Assembly: GCA_024692905.1 (NCBI GenBank)
Contig: JAILLY010000102.1
Location: 62,001-126,000 of the forward strand
Direction of reading: 5' to 3'
Source of the DNA: Lachnospiraceae bacterium
Lineage (GTDB): Bacteria; Bacillota; Clostridia; Lachnospirales; Lachnospiraceae
Length of the DNA: 64,000 nt
Part shown: positions 44,103 to 52,098 of the stretch, piece after piece
Layout of the letters: every line of letters begins with the position of its first letter
Position numbering within the stretch: position 1 is the first letter of the stretch
The notes under the pieces: generated by a model
Told to the model about the DNA's origin: nothing
Seen by the model: the letters and a program-made list of their open reading frames with translations, nothing else
Databases searched by the model: none
Position numbers and translations under genes: made by a program

Positions 44103-44156
44103 TAAAAAGAATAACTGCTGCGTGAACCAACGTATATTGAAGATAGGAGATAGGAT

Positions 44157-44810
44157 ATGACCCCTATGGAAATAACACTCCTTATTGCGGGAGTGATTAT
44201 TTTTTGCTTAAGTTTTCTGATAAAAGACCGTACGCCTGAAAACGTGATGGACGAGGAAAAGATGCGCGATGAGATCAGGCGCATCACCGATAAGGAATAC
44301 GACAGTATGAGCCTCAAAGTAAAGGAAGCGACCGACAGCGCCGTGGAATATGCCATGGAAAAGTCGGAGAGGGCGCTTGAGAAGATCTCAAATGAGAAGA
44401 TTATGGCTGTCAGTGAGTATTCGAACACGATAATGGAGGAGATCAACAAGAGTCACAAGGAAGTGATGTTCCTGTATGATATGCTTACCGACAAGCAGAC
44501 CGACCTTAAGAATACCGTAAGGAAGGCCGAAGCAACTGCAAAAGAGGTTGAAAGTGCGGAAAAAAAGGTCGTAAAGTCATCCGTAAGGCGCAAGAAGAAG
44601 ACAGAGGAAGAGAAGAAAAAGAAAGAGCCCGAAAAAGCAGCTGAAACCGAGGCGAAGGATGATGCACAGCTTCCCGAAGCCGAGGAACCCGAAAACAGGG
44701 ATAAGATCATAGAACTGCATAAGAAGGGCCGTTCCAATGTGGAGATCGCAAAGGAGTTAAACCTCGGAGTGGGAGAGGTGACTCTGGTGATCGATCTGTT
44801 TGAGAGGTGA
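44157..44810 (+). CDS. DUF6115-like membrane-anchored coiled-coil protein
   Basis: A 217-residue protein. One N-terminal helix (residues 3-20) is followed by a long coiled coil with EYDSMSLKVKEATDSAVEYAMEKSERALEKISNEKIMAVSEYSNTIMEEINKSHKEVMFLYDML, a Lys/Glu-rich linker and a C-terminal helix-turn-helix-like motif (LHKKGRSNVEIAKELNLGVGEVTLVIDL). This matches the DUF6115 pattern from Lachnospiraceae. The combination of membrane anchor and HTH-like end is unusual. Function is unknown. Confidence 0.75.
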   Translation: MTPMEITLLIAGVIIFCLSFLIKDRTPENVMDEEKMRDEIRRITDKEYDSMSLKVKEATDSAVEYAMEKSERALEKISNEKIMAVSEYSNTIMEEINKSHKEVMFLYDMLTDKQTDLKNTVRKAEATAKEVESAEKKVVKSSVRRKKKTEEEKKKKEPEKAAETEAKDDAQLPEAEEPENRDKIIELHKKGRSNVEIAKELNLGVGEVTLVIDLFER

Positions 44811-44814
44811 TCGT

Positions 44815-45603
44815 ATGCGCCTTAGCAGAACTTATTTAAGAGGGCTTGGAGCCGGAATAGTGATATCGGCTGTGCTTATGGGTATCACGGCATCTTCATC
44901 CGGCACCGCAATGAGCGATGAAGAGATAAAAAAGAGAGCTGCTTCGCTTGGTATGGTTGAAGAGGAATCCGTCCTTGTGAAACAGAAGGAAGTCTCTTCG
45001 CCTGAAGTTACGGTAAATCCCGCAGATGATGCATCAAAAGAGGATGAGATAAAGACAGCTTCCGCAGAGCCTGAAGAAAAAACCAAGGATGAGACGGATA
45101 AACCGGATGATAAGCAGGATGACAGCCTGAATACCCCGGATATAAAAATGCCGGAGGATAAGGATGCGGATAAGCCTGAGGATACGGCCGATCCGGTTGA
45201 CAAGGCAGAAGATAAGAACGAAAATGCCAAAGAAAAGCCCGCAAATGAAGATCTTGCCATGGGCGGGACTTCTGAAGCCGGTGATGACGGCAATGCCCCA
45301 AATAACGAGAATACCGGCAAGGATGATACGGAAAAAGCCGGTGTGAATGATAATCCCTCTGACCGGGACGGGACGGCCGGGACGGCTTCGGGCGGGAATT
45401 TTACGCTTCAGATCGCAGCGGGATCTTCATCTTATACCGTTGCAAAGCTGCTTGCCAAGGGCGGCGCGATCGATGATGCGGATGATTTTGACAGATATCT
45501 TTGTGAACACGGATACGATCACAGGATAAATCACGGGGTATTTAAGATCCCGGCGGGAGCCGGTTACGATCAGATAGCCCGTATAATAACCGGCAATAAA
45601 TGA
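44815..45603 (+). CDS. Membrane-anchored protein with MltG-type LysM-like domain, no catalytic domain
   Basis: A 262-residue protein. The N-terminus has one membrane segment (LGAGIVISAVLMGITASSS). The middle (about 45-190) is a long Asp/Glu/Lys/Pro-rich disordered region. The C-terminal 65 residues (FTLQIAAGSSSYTVAKLLAKGGAI..ADDFDRYL, then GVFKIPAGAGYDQIARIITG) resemble the LysM-like domain of the endolytic transglycosylase MltG/YceG, but the catalytic YceG part is absent. The start is ATG 44815 with GAGAGGTGA. It may be a wall-binding accessory protein. Confidence 0.7.
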   Translation: MRLSRTYLRGLGAGIVISAVLMGITASSSGTAMSDEEIKKRAASLGMVEEESVLVKQKEVSSPEVTVNPADDASKEDEIKTASAEPEEKTKDETDKPDDKQDDSLNTPDIKMPEDKDADKPEDTADPVDKAEDKNENAKEKPANEDLAMGGTSEAGDDGNAPNNENTGKDDTEKAGVNDNPSDRDGTAGTASGGNFTLQIAAGSSSYTVAKLLAKGGAIDDADDFDRYLCEHGYDHRINHGVFKIPAGAGYDQIARIITGNK

Positions 45604-45618
45604 TCCAAGGAGGTTTTT

Positions 45619-46506
45619 ATGGGTGATTATGTATTAAGCTGCTGCTCGACGGCGGATATGGATGCGGCCTTTTATGAGAACAGGGATATCAAATACGTCT
45701 GCTTCCATTTTTTCCTGGGAGGAAGGATGTATCTTGACGATCTGGGAAGCTCGATATCGTTTGATGAGTTTTATTCCCGTATGGCAGAGGGGGCTGACAC
45801 CAAGACATCGCAGGTTAATGTTGATGAATATGTCGATCACTTCGAAAAATTCCTGATAGAAGGAAAAGATGTGCTTCATCTTACCCTTTCAAGCGGCATT
45901 TCCGGGACAGTAAATTCAGCGGTCATAGCAAAGGATATGCTTAGCGAAAAGTACCCTGACCGCAAGCTCATTGTCATCGATTCCTATGCGGCGAGCGGCG
46001 GTTTCGGCCTTTTTATGGATAAGCTTGCCGATCTTCGTGATGAAGGAAAGAGTATTGACGAGGTCGCGCAGTATGCCATTGATAACAGGCTCAAGCTTCA
46101 TCACTGGTTTTTCACCTCCGATCTTACTTATCTTATCCGGGGCGGAAGAGTCAGCAAAGTCTCCGGTTTCTTCGGAAACATGCTGAATATATGCCCGCTG
46201 CTTAACGTAAATAATGAAGGAAAGCTTATTCCGAGGTTTAAGATAAGGACAAAGAAGAAAGTGATCGCGGCCTGTGTTGAACAGATGGTGCTGCATGCGC
46301 AGGACGGAACGGATTATAAGGGTAAATGTTTTATTAATCATGCATGGTGTGAAGATGATGCCCTGCAGGTGGCGGCCCTGATAGAAGAGAAGTTTCCCGC
46401 ACTTAAGGGCAGGATCGTGATCAATTTTATAGGAACCACGATAGGCAGTCATACGGGGCCGGGAACAGTCGCACTGTTTTTCTGGGGTGATGAAAGGACC
46501 GCATGA
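45619..46506 (+). CDS. DegV family fatty-acid-binding protein (first copy)
   Basis: A 295-residue DegV-fold protein. It has the family motifs: TSQVNVDEYVDHFEKFL, LTLSSGISGTVNSAVIAK, VIDSYAASGGFGL, and DLTYLIRGGRVS near the fatty-acid pocket. DegV proteins bind long-chain fatty acids; in FakB form they present them to the kinase FakA. No fakA is in the window. AAGGAGG precedes ATG 45619. It is followed by a second, divergent degV gene. Confidence 0.9.
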   Translation: MGDYVLSCCSTADMDAAFYENRDIKYVCFHFFLGGRMYLDDLGSSISFDEFYSRMAEGADTKTSQVNVDEYVDHFEKFLIEGKDVLHLTLSSGISGTVNSAVIAKDMLSEKYPDRKLIVIDSYAASGGFGLFMDKLADLRDEGKSIDEVAQYAIDNRLKLHHWFFTSDLTYLIRGGRVSKVSGFFGNMLNICPLLNVNNEGKLIPRFKIRTKKKVIAACVEQMVLHAQDGTDYKGKCFINHAWCEDDALQVAALIEEKFPALKGRIVINFIGTTIGSHTGPGTVALFFWGDERTA

Positions 46507-46524
46507 TCGGATTGGGTGATTGAT

Positions 46525-47394
46525 ATGAGAGTTGCTGTAATGACTGATACCAACAGCGGTATCATGATGGACGAGGCCGGCGAACTTGGGATATTCTGTA
46601 TGCCTATGCCTGTCATAATAGATGATGAAGATTTTATAGAAGGAGTCAATCTTTCGCGTGCACGTTTTTTTGAGATGCTCTCTGTCGGCGCGAATGTTTC
46701 GACTTCCCAGCCGTCCCCGGGCGAACTTATCGAAATGTGGGATGATATTTTTGATAAGGGATACGATCAGATAATATATATCCCAATGTCTTCGGGGCTT
46801 TCAAGTGCGCAAAAGAATTCCGAAGTATTTGCTCAGGATTATGACGGCAGGGTAATGATAGCGGACAATCACAGGATCTCCGTTACACAACGCCAGGCGG
46901 TAATGGATGCCATACTGCTTGCCGATGCCGGAATGGATGCTGTGCATATAAAGAGGAGGCTTGAAGAGACAGCATATGATTCGGTGGTATATCTTGCCGT
47001 TGATACGCTTGATTATCTTAAACGTACGGGAAGGGTAAATGCCACTGCGGCAACCGTAGGGACTGTCCTCGGGATCAAGCCAATATTAAGGACGACCGGC
47101 GGAAACTTCGAAGTATGTACGGCTGTGCGTGGGATAAAGAAGGCGGCCTCGAGGATCATAGATGAGATGAAGTCCGAACTTGATAACAGGTTTAAGGGGG
47201 TTCCTCATGATGAACTGGTGATCGGGACAGCGGGATCTTTTGTTGATCAGGTCGATTCCGGGAACTGGTGCAGTGCGGTCAAGGAAGCATTTCCGGATAT
47301 AGAAGTATATTATAATAAGCTTTCCTGCTCGGTTTCGGCGCATACCGGACCGAATGCGATGGGAGTAGGGATCAGCAGAAAGCTTAAAGCATAA
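46525..47394 (+). CDS. DegV family fatty-acid-binding protein (second copy)
   Basis: A 289-residue DegV protein, clearly different from the one before it. It has VAVMTDTNSGI, NVSTSQPSPGELIEMWDDIF, IYIPMSSGLSSAQKNSEVF, VDTLDYLKRTGRVN and a C-terminal KLSCSVSAHTGPNAMGVG. Start ATG 46525 gives the standard MRVAVMTD N-terminus. The tandem arrangement suggests two fatty-acid preferences. A bidirectional terminator follows at 47394-47429. Confidence 0.9.
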   Translation: MRVAVMTDTNSGIMMDEAGELGIFCMPMPVIIDDEDFIEGVNLSRARFFEMLSVGANVSTSQPSPGELIEMWDDIFDKGYDQIIYIPMSSGLSSAQKNSEVFAQDYDGRVMIADNHRISVTQRQAVMDAILLADAGMDAVHIKRRLEETAYDSVVYLAVDTLDYLKRTGRVNATAATVGTVLGIKPILRTTGGNFEVCTAVRGIKKAASRIIDEMKSELDNRFKGVPHDELVIGTAGSFVDQVDSGNWCSAVKEAFPDIEVYYNKLSCSVSAHTGPNAMGVGISRKLKA

Positions 47395-47429
47395 AAAATG
47401 AGGCAGGTTTAAAAACCTGCCTCATTTTT
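47394..47429. terminator. Bidirectional terminator between degV and the CAP gene
   Basis: A perfect 17-bp inverted repeat: AAAAATGAGGCAGGTTT (47394-47410), loop AA, AAACCTGCCTCATTTTT (47413-47429). A runs lie on the left and T runs on the right, so it ends transcription of degV on the + strand and of the CAP gene on the - strand. Confidence 0.95.
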
Positions 47430-47443
47430 AATCCGGGAACCGG

Positions 47444-48016
47444 TTATCTGCCGTAACCGAATTCCTGAGCCCAGTAGTATGTTCCGTCATCCGCAACATA
47501 AACGGCTATCGCACATGTACGGAAGTCACCCCATAAGATATTTTCACGATGTGTAGGACTATCCATCCAGGCACCGACCGTAGAATTTGCATTTGAGAAA
47601 CCATATGCAAGATTCTCACCGCCCTGAACGCGGCTGTTTACGGTGTACCAGGGCTTGCCGTTGGGACGGGTGTGTGAAAACGATGCTTCACATTCCTGCG
47701 CACGAACACTTGCTGCGGCTTCGAGATTGCCGTTCCATGTAAGAGTGGAAAGGCCGTATGCAGACCTCTCGGCATTGACTTCATCAAGTGCATCAAGAGC
47801 CATATTGCGGAGTCCCGCATCCGTATCGGAAGAAGCAGCGAGAGCTATAGCTTCTTCATCAAGACTTGCTACCGTCTCACCTTCTATATCGGTAAGAGCT
47901 CGCTTGGCTGATTCATCCCCGACACCGGCGCCCTTCAGGTTCATGATTATGAGGCATGCAGCGATCGGAACAATTACTACACCTGCTATGATCCCTATAA
48001 GAGATTTTTTCTTCAT
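47444..48016 (-). CDS. CAP-superfamily (SCP/PR-1-like) secreted or membrane-anchored protein
   Basis: A 190-residue protein on the - strand. The N-terminal hydrophobic stretch (residues 6-27) is a signal-anchor. The CAP domain follows: MALDALDEVNAERSAYGLSTLTWNGNLEAAASVRAQECEASFSHTRP, then GENLAYG and WMDSPTHRENIL. The usual His/Glu residues of the CAP cavity (H in SHTRP, E in GENLA, H in SPTHRENIL) are present. Bacterial CAP proteins are secreted and often bind lipids or matrix; the target here is unknown. Ribosome site AAAGGAGG precedes the ATG. Confidence 0.88.
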   Translation of the reverse strand: MKKKSLIGIIAGVVIVPIAACLIIMNLKGAGVGDESAKRALTDIEGETVASLDEEAIALAASSDTDAGLRNMALDALDEVNAERSAYGLSTLTWNGNLEAAASVRAQECEASFSHTRPNGKPWYTVNSRVQGGENLAYGFSNANSTVGAWMDSPTHRENILWGDFRTCAIAVYVADDGTYYWAQEFGYGR

Positions 48017-48094
48017 AGCGTTTCCCTCCTTTGGATCTCACATCCTATAACAATTCAAATACAACTTAAACAGACACAGTCTGCCTGCGAATAT

Positions 48095-48123
48095 ATTATG
48101 TCATAAAAATCTCCGGAATGCAA
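48095..48123 (-). promoter_or_regulatory. Sigma-A promoter for the CAP gene
   Basis: Read on the - strand, TTGCAT (48123-48118), a 17-base spacer and CATAAT (48100-48095). The expected 5' leader is about 72 bases. Confidence 0.6.
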
Positions 48124-48211
48124 TAGGATATGACGGAAAAAATCACAAATTTTATAAAAAGTGACAATGCACAAAAGCCTATGCCGGAAAAGGACGGTTT
48201 TATATGATTTT

Positions 48212-48227
48212 GCACAATAAATTGTGC
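48212..48227. repeat. Short palindrome between divergent promoters
   Basis: GCACAAT-AA-ATTGTGC, a 7-bp inverted repeat with a 2-base centre, between the two divergent promoters. A related GCACAA occurs upstream near 48170. It has the size of a transcription-factor operator; the regulator is unknown. Confidence 0.4.
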
Positions 48228-48274
48228 CGGATAACGAGAAAAGTTGCATATATAGTGGTCTGGCTTAAAAAATA

Positions 48275-48283
48275 TGATATAAT
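48275..48283 (+). promoter_or_regulatory. Extended -10 promoter for the CPBP protease gene
   Basis: TGATATAAT, an extended -10 with a perfect TATAAT at 48278-48283. The -35 region (GTGGTC/TGGTCT, 48255-48261) is poor. The leader would be about 49 bases. Confidence 0.55.
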
Positions 48284-48338
48284 GTGTTAATGTAAAGTAG
48301 TATGTTTAAATGTCCGGACCACGGGCGAGGAGGACTTT

Positions 48339-49232
48339 ATGAAGAGGATCATCCTTTATCTAACGACTGTTTTTACTCTTACATATTTATACGAATATGT
48401 CTGCGTAGTCAGGTTTCTTGCGGCTCATAAGGAATACACCATAGCGGCGATCCCCGTGAATCTTGCCGTGGCGATGTTCATACCGGCTTTTTCTGTACTG
48501 TTTGTAAGGCTCTTTACAAAAGAGGGTCTTTCGGGACATTATATAAATTTCGATCTGAAGAACGGAAAATATAAATATTATCTTTTGGCATGGTTCCTGC
48601 CGGCTGTGCTGACTCTTTTGGGAGCGGCGCTGTATTTTATCTGTTATAAGGGCGATTTTTCAAAAGATATGGATTTCATCATAGCCACGTATGCCAAGCA
48701 GGGGGTTACCGGAATCACCCCGGATGCCATGATGAAGACAGCCATATCCCAGGGGATAACGGCAATATTGATAGGACCGGTCATAAACTGCATAACCACC
48801 TTCGGCGAGGAGTGGGGCTGGAGAGGATACCTTCTCCCCAAACTCTCCGAAAAACTTACCGGCCTGCCGCTTATGCTCGTTATGGGTGTGATATGGGGGC
48901 TGTGGCATCTTCCACTTACGGTATGCGGGCATAATTACGGCACGCAATATCCCGGATATCCGTTCCTTGGCATAGCCGCAATGGTGCTGTTCTGTTTTTC
49001 GATAGGTACGTTCCTTTCTTATGTTACGTTGAAGACAGGTTCATGCGTTCCCGCCATCATAGGGCACGGGGCGATAAACAGCTTCGCTTCGATAGGTATC
49101 TATTTTACGAAGGACGGGGGCAGGCTGCTGTTCGGACCGGCCCCGACGGGGGTTATCGCAGGCATTCCGTGCCTTGTCACGGCGATAATACTGATACGGT
49201 TGATGAAGAAGGATGACGAAAAAGAAAAGTAA
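48339..49232 (+). CDS. CPBP-family intramembrane glutamic endopeptidase (Abi/CAAX type)
   Basis: A 297-residue polytopic membrane protein. The CPBP motifs are present: E157/E158 in FGEEWGWRGYLL, H190 in LWHLPL, and H243 with N247 in GHGAINSF. The family includes CAAX-type prenyl proteases and bacteriocin self-immunity proteins. No bacteriocin gene is nearby. GAGGAGG precedes ATG 48339. The next gene begins 20 bases inside its 3' end. Confidence 0.88.
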   Translation: MKRIILYLTTVFTLTYLYEYVCVVRFLAAHKEYTIAAIPVNLAVAMFIPAFSVLFVRLFTKEGLSGHYINFDLKNGKYKYYLLAWFLPAVLTLLGAALYFICYKGDFSKDMDFIIATYAKQGVTGITPDAMMKTAISQGITAILIGPVINCITTFGEEWGWRGYLLPKLSEKLTGLPLMLVMGVIWGLWHLPLTVCGHNYGTQYPGYPFLGIAAMVLFCFSIGTFLSYVTLKTGSCVPAIIGHGAINSFASIGIYFTKDGGRLLFGPAPTGVIAGIPCLVTAIILIRLMKKDDEKEK

Positions 49233-50214
49233 TCAAAAAAAATCTTTTAATAAGCATAGTGAATGTGGTACAATAGAGTCGGTGTATCGGGTCAAGAGCC
49301 CCTGGGCTAAATTGACTTCAGCGCTTTTTACGGTGTTCATGTTAAGCATCGCATTGTGTTATCGCGGCAGCGGGAGCGCCGAGGCGGAGCTTAACCGTAT
49401 ATCCCGGGAAATACTTGTATCGGGCGTGCAGATGAACGCATACGATTCCATAGCCGGCGAGATTAGGCGGGAAGAGGCACGCAGGGAAGAGATAAGGGTC
49501 TCAAGTGAGGTCAGGGAACTTAAGGAAGCCCGCAGAAAGAGCAGCGAGGAGGTCAGGGAATCGACGACTTCCGTAAAGAAAGCATATCTGACCTTTGACG
49601 ACGGCCCGAGCGGAAACACAGACCGGATACTCGATATACTTGATGAATATAATGTTAAGGGTAATTTCTTCGTTATAGGCAGGTTCAGCGATGCCTATAA
49701 GGACCAGTATAAACGTATAATAGAAGACGGTCACGTCATGGGGATGCATTCCTATTCCCACAGTTATGCGGAGATATACGAATCGGCTGACGCATTTACG
49801 GCCGATCTGAACCATATTCAGTATGTTATATATGATATTACGGGTTATGTTCCGACGATATACCGTTTTCCCGGAGGCAGCAGCAATCTCGTTTCTCCGG
49901 TCAGCATGTATGAATTTATCGATATACTTGATAAACGCGGTATAGTTTATTATGATTGGAATGTAAACAGCGGTGATGCGGATTCCTTACTCCTGAGCAA
50001 GGAGCAGATCATAGATAATGTATTTACGGGAATTAACGGCCTCGAGACACCTGAGGACCGTAATGAAGTCATGATCCTGTTCCATGATCTGGCTCAGAAG
50101 ACGACGACGGTAGATGCATTGCCGGCGATCATAGAGGGATTGCAGGCGCAGGGATATGTTATAGCGCCGATAGATGATTATACCAAGATGATCCAACACC
50201 CGAACGTGAGATGA
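49213..50214 (+). CDS. NodB-family polysaccharide deacetylase, membrane-anchored
   Basis: A 333-residue protein. A basic N-terminus, one transmembrane segment about residues 34-53 and a charged stalk (about 60-115) precede the NodB domain. Motifs are AYLTFDDGPSGNTD, GMHSYSHSYAEIY, YRFPGGSSN, YYDWNVNSGDA and ILFHDLAQKTTTVDAL. These deacetylate peptidoglycan or chitin-like sugars outside the cell. The start is uncertain: ATG 49213 overlaps the CPBP gene, and an extended -10 (TGGTACAAT) at 49265-49273 could drive a shorter transcript starting near 49280. Confidence 0.87.
   Translation: MTKKKSNQKKSFNKHSECGTIESVYRVKSPWAKLTSALFTVFMLSIALCYRGSGSAEAELNRISREILVSGVQMNAYDSIAGEIRREEARREEIRVSSEVRELKEARRKSSEEVRESTTSVKKAYLTFDDGPSGNTDRILDILDEYNVKGNFFVIGRFSDAYKDQYKRIIEDGHVMGMHSYSHSYAEIYESADAFTADLNHIQYVIYDITGYVPTIYRFPGGSSNLVSPVSMYEFIDILDKRGIVYYDWNVNSGDADSLLLSKEQIIDNVFTGINGLETPEDRNEVMILFHDLAQKTTTVDALPAIIEGLQAQGYVIAPIDDYTKMIQHPNVR
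49265..49273 (+). promoter_or_regulatory. Possible extended -10 inside the deacetylase 5' end
   Basis: TGGTACAAT (TACAAT at 49268-49273) with no good -35. If used, it would cut off the first 23 codons and favour a later start such as ATG 49339, which would still keep part of the hydrophobic anchor. It is a weak call. Confidence 0.25.
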
Positions 50215-50265
50215 AGGGGTTAAAGAGGGCGGACACGTCCGAGGATAAGGAATGGAGGATGTAAA

Positions 50266-51342
50266 ATGAGCTTTTTTAAGGATTTCAAGGAAGATCTGTC
50301 GCAGGCAGTCAACGAGCTTATGCCTGAGGACGAGGCGGTAAAAGAGGCAGTCGAGTCAGTTGCCGATACCGAAGAATCACCAACGATGAGTGATGATTAT
50401 TCGGATCTTTTCGCAACCTTCGACGAAGAAAAAGAAACAAAGCCTGCCGCTGAAGCTCCTGCCGATGATGCGCAAGAGTACGAAGAAGTCATCGAGGAAG
50501 TCGTTGAAGAGGTCGAGGTTGATGATGATTACGACGGCGAGGACGAGGAAGTCATCGAGGAAGTGATCTTTGTTGACGAGGACGGCAATCCCATAGAAGA
50601 TGTTCCCGAGGATGCTGAGGTTGAGGAAGTTGAGGAAATTGAAGAGGTCGAGGAATCAGCCGACAGCGAGGAATTCCCGTTTGAGGAAGCGGAAACCGTA
50701 TTCGAGGAAGAACCCGCAGTTGAAGAAGAGGTATCATATGAGGATGCAATGACAACTCTTTCTGATGCGCCTGAACCCGAGCCTAAAGCTCCTTCGTTTG
50801 ATGACGGCCCGATAAATACCGTACATACCCCGATATTCGGCCCCGACGCTTCGGGATCACCGATCAATACGGCCTGGGGAGAGGCAAAGGGCACGGCATC
50901 CGGATCCATAATCGAAGGCATGACCGTAAACGGAAATATCACCTGTGCCGGCAGCCTTGAAGTACACGGATCGGTATTCGGTAATCTTGAAGTCCAAAAC
51001 AAGCTCAGCATTGCGGGAAGAGTCGACGGTGATTCAAGGGCTGATGAGATATTTATAAACGGCGCAAGGATAACCGGTGAACTTTTCTCCAACAGTTCGG
51101 TCAAGGTTGCGCAGGGCTCTGTCATAAAGGGTAATATCAAGGCGGCGGCCGCCGTGCTTGCAGGTGCCATCAAGGGTGACATAGATGTTCAGGGTCCCGT
51201 GGTACTTGATTCTACCGCCGTTATTGTTGGTAATATCAAGAGCAAGTCGATCCAGATCAATAACGGTGCGATAATAGAGGGTACATGTTCTCAGTGCTAC
51301 TCGGATGTTACTGCAAGTTATTTCTTTGAAGAAGAAGAGTGA
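50266..51342 (+). CDS. Bactofilin with long acidic N-terminal extension
   Basis: A 358-residue protein. Residues 1-205 are very acidic and low-complexity, dominated by Glu, Asp and Val (EEVIEEVVEEVEVDDDYDG and similar). The C-terminal 140 residues form the bactofilin beta-helix: GSIIEGMTVNGNITCAGSLEVHGSVFGNLEVQNKLSIAGRVDGD, ITGELFSNSSVKVAQGSVIKGNI. Bactofilins polymerise at the membrane to organise cell shape or place wall enzymes. Most have short, flexible tails; this N-terminus is unusually long. The NodB deacetylase upstream may be a partner. Confidence 0.85.
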   Translation: MSFFKDFKEDLSQAVNELMPEDEAVKEAVESVADTEESPTMSDDYSDLFATFDEEKETKPAAEAPADDAQEYEEVIEEVVEEVEVDDDYDGEDEEVIEEVIFVDEDGNPIEDVPEDAEVEEVEEIEEVEESADSEEFPFEEAETVFEEEPAVEEEVSYEDAMTTLSDAPEPEPKAPSFDDGPINTVHTPIFGPDASGSPINTAWGEAKGTASGSIIEGMTVNGNITCAGSLEVHGSVFGNLEVQNKLSIAGRVDGDSRADEIFINGARITGELFSNSSVKVAQGSVIKGNIKAAAAVLAGAIKGDIDVQGPVVLDSTAVIVGNIKSKSIQINNGAIIEGTCSQCYSDVTASYFFEEEE

Positions 51343-51360
51343 TCGTTTTTTGAGGTATAT

Positions 51361-52056
51361 ATGAAGAGGATTTTACTCAAGCTCAGCGGAGAAGCGCTGG
51401 CGGGGGATAAAAAGACCGGATTTGATGAAGATACGGTCAGAGGCGTGGCGTTTCAGGTGAAGCAGCTGTGCGATCGCGGGACCGAGGTCGGTATCGTTAT
51501 CGGCGGAGGTAATTTCTGGCGCGGACGTACAAGCGAGAACATAGACAGGACCAAGGCCGATCAGATAGGTATGCTGGCTACGGTCATGAATGCCATATAT
51601 GTATCCGAAATATTCAGGTCTGTCGGCATGAAGACTGCGATACTGACGCCTTTTGAATGCGGTTCGTTCACCAAACTGTTTTCCAAGGACAGGGCCAATA
51701 AATATTTTGACAAAGGAATGGTGGTTTTCTTTGCCGGAGGCACCGGTCATCCGTACTTTTCCACGGATACGGGAACGGTCCTTCGGGCTGTTGAAGTTGA
51801 GGCAGAAGGGATCCTTCTGGCCAAGGCCATAGACGGAGTATATGACAGCGATCCCAAGACCAACCCGGCTGCGGTCAAGTATGATGAGATAAGTATCAAT
51901 GACGTGATCGATAAGCAGCTCAAGGTTGTCGATCTTACGGCCTCCATTCTTGCGATGGAAAACGGGATGCCTATGTATGTGTTCAGCCTTAATGAGGAAA
52001 ACAGCATAGTAAATACCATATACGGGAAGTTTACAGGTACCAGGGTTACGGTATAA
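51361..52056 (+). CDS. pyrH: UMP kinase PyrH
   Basis: A 231-residue amino-acid kinase-fold enzyme: MKRILLKLSGEALAGDKKTGFD, IVIGGGNFWRGR, FFAGGTGHPYFSTDT and KFTGTRV. It makes UDP from UMP. In B. subtilis rpsB-tsf-pyrH-frr is the order; here rpsB and tsf are absent upstream and the bactofilin gene takes their place. The ribosome site is TTTTTTGAGG. Confidence 0.96.
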   Translation: MKRILLKLSGEALAGDKKTGFDEDTVRGVAFQVKQLCDRGTEVGIVIGGGNFWRGRTSENIDRTKADQIGMLATVMNAIYVSEIFRSVGMKTAILTPFECGSFTKLFSKDRANKYFDKGMVVFFAGGTGHPYFSTDTGTVLRAVEVEAEGILLAKAIDGVYDSDPKTNPAAVKYDEISINDVIDKQLKVVDLTASILAMENGMPMYVFSLNEENSIVNTIYGKFTGTRVTV

Positions 52057-52065
52057 ATATGAAGA

Positions 52066-52083
52066 CGTATGATCTTTCATACG
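52066..52083 (+). other. Hairpin in front of frr
   Basis: CGTATGA (52066-52072), loop TCTT, TCATACG (52077-52083): a perfect 7-bp stem between pyrH and the frr ribosome site GGGAGAGGG (52083-52091). No T-tract follows, so it is not a terminator; it might affect processing or translation of frr. Confidence 0.4.
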
Positions 52084-52098
52084 GGAGAGGGAAATGAA

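Larger units (their letters stand above)
48017..48338. other. Divergent intergenic region, CAP gene and CPBP protease
   Basis: This 322-base gap is AT-rich and holds the two promoters and the inverted repeat listed separately. I see no small RNA-like structure other than those, and no convincing ORF. Confidence 0.7.

Noticed and set aside
50224..50255. TAAA followed by GATAA, resembling a sigma-28 promoter before the bactofilin gene
   Set aside because: The spacing is one base too long and the CCG of the -10 is missing; a small GGACacGTCC palindrome explains part of the pattern.
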